A stretch of DNA of 64,000 nucleotides from Rhipidocladum racemiflorum. Its lineage: Eukaryota > Streptophyta > Magnoliopsida > Poales > Poaceae. Positions 59,490-64,000 of this stretch are shown piece after piece. The stretch is taken from contig CM070570.1 in assembly GCA_036346355.1 (NCBI GenBank), forward strand, positions 50,049,592 through 50,113,591, written 5' to 3'. Each line of letters starts with the position of its first letter. Position 1 is the first letter of the stretch. The notes beneath the pieces are model-generated. The model ran no database searches. It was not told where the DNA came from and saw only the letters and a program-made list of their open reading frames with translations. Made by a program: the position numbers and the translations under genes.

Positions 59490-61415
59490 ATCTCCCCCTT
59501 GATGAGTATATTGACAAACTACACAAAAGGCATAAATTTGAGTTTGAAAACAAAGGAAGAAAAGCAATTTGATTGCAAAAATCATATTTGGTCCAATTAA
59601 AAGAGAAAGAAAGCTCATGACCAAATAGATGAGAAGATTTTTAGAGCTCAACACTTGAAAGGACAATTTTTCAACAAGAGCTCCAAAAACCAAGAAATCT
59701 CTCAAAAAGCTCAATATTACTCATGATCCAAATGCAAGGACAATTGTTCAACATGATCATGAGAAAGCATTTTTTTTTAAATTTTCTAAGATGCCTTTTC
59801 TACGTTTTCTCCCCCTTTTGGCAATATAGGCATCAAGAGAACAATTTTTGCATGAAATGCAACCTAGAAGAGCTTTGAGGATTATGCAAGTGACCACTTA
59901 GACAAAGTATGACACCAAGCTACTCAAGTTCAGATTATGTCATCCTAAGTCATATCCAATGGCATATGTCAATTTTTGCTAACTAGCTCAAAAGAAGTTA
60001 TATTACTTTGGCATGATTTCAACAATAGCAACACTTAGCATAACTTCAAGGCTAGAAGCAAAGCCAACCAAACGAGCAAATGGATATACTAGAGTTCAAC
60101 CTAGTCAACACTTTGGGAAACTACAAGTCCATAAGAGAAGCCTCATGCTCAATCATCTCTTTAAATGCAAAATTTTAGATTAATGCTCATAAAGCAATAT
60201 GAGAGACTTAGGCTTAGTGAAGCACATCCTCGACTAGGAGCCATCGACAAAAGCCTCCTAAGCTTCACTCTCCTCCACAAACCTTTGAGGGATTAGAGAG
60301 TTTATCCTAGAGAAACACAACCTCGACTAGGAGCCATCGACATAGGTCTCCTAGGCATCACTCTCTTCCTCTAGTTCATTTTGCATTTTTTTTCGGTGTA
60401 TTGACTCAAGCCATTAGCAACCATCTCAAACAAGAAGCTTAAAAGAGTGGTTTTGGTCATACACACTTCATTCCAAGTTCATCCCAAGTGCAATGGGAAG
60501 CAGTCTCGTGAATGAAGAGTGTTGAGTTCAATTTTTAGCACAAAAGAGTCAATTTGTATTTTCAGCACTTAGATTCAAGAGCATTGTTGAGGATTCTAGA
60601 ATGAAACAATGTAGCTAACCCAAGTTGCTCTAGGGACTCTAGTAGAAACACATTATTTCAATAAGCCTGGCATAAGCATCTAGTGAAGAAGTATAGCAAG
60701 TAAAAGCCAAGTTTCATCAAGTTTTCAGGAAAGCTCAATTTTAAAATTTTTTTGGCTAGTTTCACATGATATACCAAATTGGATATGACCTAGATTAGCA
60801 AATATCTTCAGAAAAGTAGCTAGGTGCAACATATCTCAATTTTATCAAATGCATAATAGACAAAACTCGTAAATGAAAAACAAGTCTATATGCAATGCAA
60901 AAGAATCAATTCCAAGCTCCCCCTCAACAAGTGAGTCGATTAAGCACAAAATCTGATTGAAGTTGAGTTATTAGCAATTTTAGATTCAAAAGGATGAATT
61001 GAACTCAGCTGAAACCGAGAAAGGCAGAAATGATGAGAAGGAATCAAGAAAGCGACACAAGGGTAGTCTAGGAGCATAGATAACATGAAGAGAAACACTA
61101 ACACTCAGGACTCGCTCTCACCTTCCCCATATGACTTATATAGGAAAGCTACATCTCAACTCCAACCCAGGAGCAAACACGGACCACTGTCTACCCAGGG
61201 GCCCAACACTGCTAGACCTAAAAGACTGTGAGTGAGCTCAACCGAGAATAAGAGAGGAATAGCACCCTAAAGCATAAGGTGAGAGGTCCATGCCGAGGCA
61301 TGCCAGAAGTCTAGGTGAAGTGGACTCAACCAAATAAAAACCATCCCAAAGATACCCAGAAAGAGAAAGGAAGGCTGAATATACATATGAACATATAAAA
61401 CAAGCCAGCTCCCCC
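59490..61415 (-). mobile_element. Copia E tail between RNase H and the 3' LTR
   Basis: This is 1.9 kb of mostly non-coding sequence with polypurine tracts on the minus strand at 59491-59500, 59810-59818, 60917-60925 and 61409-61415, the Sirevirus multi-PPT pattern. I see no env-like frame. Confidence 0.75.
60228..60372. repeat. Two direct repeats of about 50 bp in the copia E tail
   Basis: CCTCGACTAGGAGCCATCGA and the following CCTA(A/G)GC..TCACTCTC recur 92 bp apart (60228 and 60320). Confidence 0.75.
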
Positions 61416-64000
61416 TCAAGATATGCCATATGGGCTTATAATCCCAAGCTCTCCTCTCAGGGAAACAAACCTGGAGCTATCCAAAGGCTTGGTGAAAATG
61501 TCAGCCAACTGGTGGTCACTCTCCACAAACTGGAGCACTATGTCACCCTTCTCCACATGGTCTCTAAGGAAGTGATAGCGAATGTCAATGTGCTTGGTCC
61601 GAGAGTGTTGCACTGGGTTCTTAGCAATGTGAATGGCATACGTGTTATCACAGAAAAGTGGAACACAATTTGCTACTAACCCAAAGTCCCGCAAGGTCGA
61701 TCTCATCCAGAGAACTTGGCTACAGCAACTGGCTGCAGCAACATACTCGGCCTCAGCGGTGGACTGTGCAACACCGGACTGCTTCCTAGACGACCAAGAG
61801 ACAAGAGAAGTGCCAATGAATTGGCAAGTGCCAGAAGTGCTCTTCCTATCTATCCTACTGGCCCGTGAAGTCTGCATCGGAGAAGGCTCGAGAGATAGGC
61901 GGGAGGAAGAAGAGTACCAGATACCATAGTCAATGGTAGCTCGAAGGTACTGAAGATGCGCTTCACCGCTGACGGTGAGAGGCGAGGAGAAGCACGAAAC
62001 CGAGCACAAAGACATACAGAGAAATGTATGTCAGGTCTCGAGGCAGTGAGATACAAAAGGGAGCCGATCATGCTCCGGAACTCCTTCTGATCAACTGGCT
62101 CACCATCCTCGTCAGGCTTGAGGACAGCGATGGTGGCCATAGGAGTCATAAGCGGCTTTCCATCGGACATGTCAAAGCGCTTGAGGAGGTCTCGAGTGTA
62201 CTTGCCTTGATGCAAGAATGTACCCTCCCGAGTGCCTTGTCTGGAAGCCAAGGAAGTAGCTCAACTCGCCCATCATGCTCATCTCGAACTCAGTTACTCA
62301 TCACATCGAGAAGCGAGTAACGAGCGAATCTGAGGAACCATAAAAATGATGTCGTCAACATAGATTTGGACTAGGAGAAAATCCGAATCAGAATGTCGGC
62401 GAGCAGTCTTGTCCACTTGACCCATATGAAAACCATGACTCAAGAGGTAGGACTTAAGCCTCTCATACCAAGCTCGTGGAGCTTGCTTAAGTCCATACAA
62501 AGCTTTGGAAAGCTTGAAGACATGGTTTGGGTACTTGGGGTTCTCAAATCCTGGAGGTTGTCGACATACACCTCTTCCTCAATGAAGCCATTGAGGAATG
62601 CACTCTTGACATCCATTTGAAAAAGCTTGAAGCCCTTGGATGCCGCGAATGCGGCAGGATCGGATGGCCTCGAGTGCAGCTCTGAGGGCAAAAGTCTCCT
62701 CGAAGTCGAGACCCTCGACTGAGAGAAACCCTGAGTGACTAACCTAGCCTTGTTCGAACTACAACCCCATCCTCACTCTACTTGTTTTGAACACCCATTT
62801 GGTCCCAATGATATTGTGACGGAAGGGGCTCGACAAGCTTCCAAACTTTGTTCCTCTCGAAGTTTTCAAGTTCCTCATGCATAGCATTAATCCAAGATTC
62901 ATCGGATAATGCATGAGAAACATCCTTCGGCTCAAAAGAGGCAACAAAGGCAGAGTGAAGGCGAGAAAGTGGACAGACGACTTAGAGCGAGTGACTCGCT
63001 CAAACAGATCTCCAATGATGCAGTCGGTGGATGAGCCCGCTAAATGTGGCGAGGAGGTCGAAGCGAAGTGACCTCTACTCCTCGCGTGGGAGAAGTAGGA
63101 GCAGAGCCACTAGGCTGAAGAGTGCGAGGGTAAGTGATCTCCTGAGGTGCGGATATGGAAATGGGAGGCACCTCGGGAGCAAGAATGGTATTTGGATTAG
63201 GCAAGGCGCCTTCATCTCCGTCATCAACTTCCTCTCGAGAAGATAGATCGGGAAAGAGGAGAAGAGCCTGAAATGTCTGGTCTAGCACCGGCTAGCCTCA
63301 TCAAAAGTCACCTCGCGGTCTCTATGATCCTACCCAAATCTACGGCCCAAATCCTATAGCTACAGGCGGAAGTCGAGTAACCCGAGAAAGATCCCATCGT
63401 GAGCGTGACTCGAACTTATCTAGGTTCCCAGACTTCAAGAAGAAGCACTTGCAACCAAAAACACGAAAATGAGATACACTAGGATTTCGCCCATATCTCA
63501 ACTCATAAGAAGTGCAATGCAAGTGTGCCCTAAGAAAAACTCTGTTGGCAACATGGCATGCCGTAGCTACGACCTCAGCCCAAAACTTCCTAGGAGTATT
63601 GTACTCATCTAGCATCGTCTGGCCATCTCAACCAGGGTCCTGTTCTTCCTTTCCACTACGCCATTTCTTTGAGGGACGTATGGAGAGGAGAAGCGATGCT
63701 CTAAGCCTAACTCCTCACGAAGGCGCTAAAGTAGGAGTTCTTGAACTCCGTGCCATTGTCACTGCGGATCGCTCGTAAGGCACAGGAGCTCAACGGACAA
63801 CCTCACGGACCAAACCCTGAAGTGTGAAAAACACTCATCCTTCGAGGCCATGAAAAACACCCAAGAGTACCTCGAAAAATCATCGACAATGACAAGAATA
63901 TACCACTTCCCACCTGCTGACTGCACTCGAGCTGGACCAACAGTGTCCATGTGTAGCAGCTGTCCTGGTGCATCAGCCATCACTCGGGTGACTGGAGGAT
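61416..64000 (-). pseudogene. Ty1/copia integrase-RT-RNase H of element E, frameshifted and cut by the window edge
   Basis: From right to left: integrase core with HMDTVGPARVQSAGGKWY and VDDFSRYSWVFF (63759-63983); integrase C-terminal part with HVANRVFLR and RVFGCKCFFLK (63340-63615); RT start IIGTKWVFK (62759-62947); FQMDVKSAFLNGFIEEEVYV (62440-62691); YGLKQAPRAWYERL and the catalytic YVDDIIF (62294-62500); end of RT LTASRPDIHFSVCLCARF (61850-62251); RNase H with DRKSTSGTCQF, STAEAEYVAAA and NPVQHSRTKHID (61416-62015). Domain order Int-RT-RH proves copia type. At least five frame changes occur. The IN-RT spacer (62950-63300) is low in recognisable motifs. Gag, protease and the 5' LTR lie beyond 64000. 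Confidence 0.93.

Overview
The window is plant nuclear DNA, most likely from a grass. It holds the 3' end of an intron-rich callose synthase gene. The rest is nested LTR retrotransposons: Ty3/gypsy chromoviruses of the Tekay/Del type with unusually long LTRs (3.5-4.5 kb), and Ty1/copia elements with the multiple polypurine tracts typical of Sireviruses. There are no bacterial operons. Apart from the callose synthase, every long reading frame I could assign is transposon-derived. Species cannot be fixed from the sequence alone.

Layout. 1-372: edge of a copia LTR lying in a callose synthase intron. 483-3075: the last six exons of callose synthase (+). 3831-9700: an old gypsy LTR remnant split by a 4.5-kb solo LTR (S1, target duplication gccgt). 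9891-21279: a broken copia element (D, minus) with a 3' LTR, a multi-PPT tail and an RNase H fragment. D is interrupted by solo gypsy LTR S3 (minus), which is itself interrupted by solo LTR S2 (14988-19063, target duplication tagat). 21476-30046: two head-to-head LTR fragments of another gypsy family (F1 plus, F2 minus). F1 carries a 1.44-kb hAT element and a templated filler insertion. F2 carries solo LTR S4 (26099-29628, target duplication ctaat). 30047-32459: 5' LTR, primer site and leader of gypsy element C. 32460-57599: gypsy element A (plus), interrupted inside its reverse transcriptase by same-family element B (39136-51826, minus, target duplication tggag). 57600-57868: a leader-like flank. 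57869-64000: copia element E (minus), with its 3' LTR and a frameshifted RNase H, RT and integrase region.

How the parts work. Elements A and B encode, in order, a short conserved protein before gag (ORF0), Gag with a CCHC knuckle, aspartic protease, RT, RNase H, integrase and a C-terminal chromodomain. Both are broken, A by two nonsense codons, frameshifts and loss of the gag start, and B by many frameshifts. Some breaks may be consensus errors, because LTR-pair differences cluster at CG-rich sites.

The most interesting signal is inside the long gypsy LTRs. Several otherwise diverged copies share a possible exon-intron layout: a short exon ending AG|GCAAGT, an intron carrying perfect palindromes that keep their symmetry when they change, a small GAGTAC...GTACTC hairpin, then a 3' splice-like site and a short acidic reading frame ending in TAG. 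Within the A/B/S3/S4 family, differences in the first exon are mostly synonymous. This suggests a small spliced protein, or a structured leader, encoded within the LTR.
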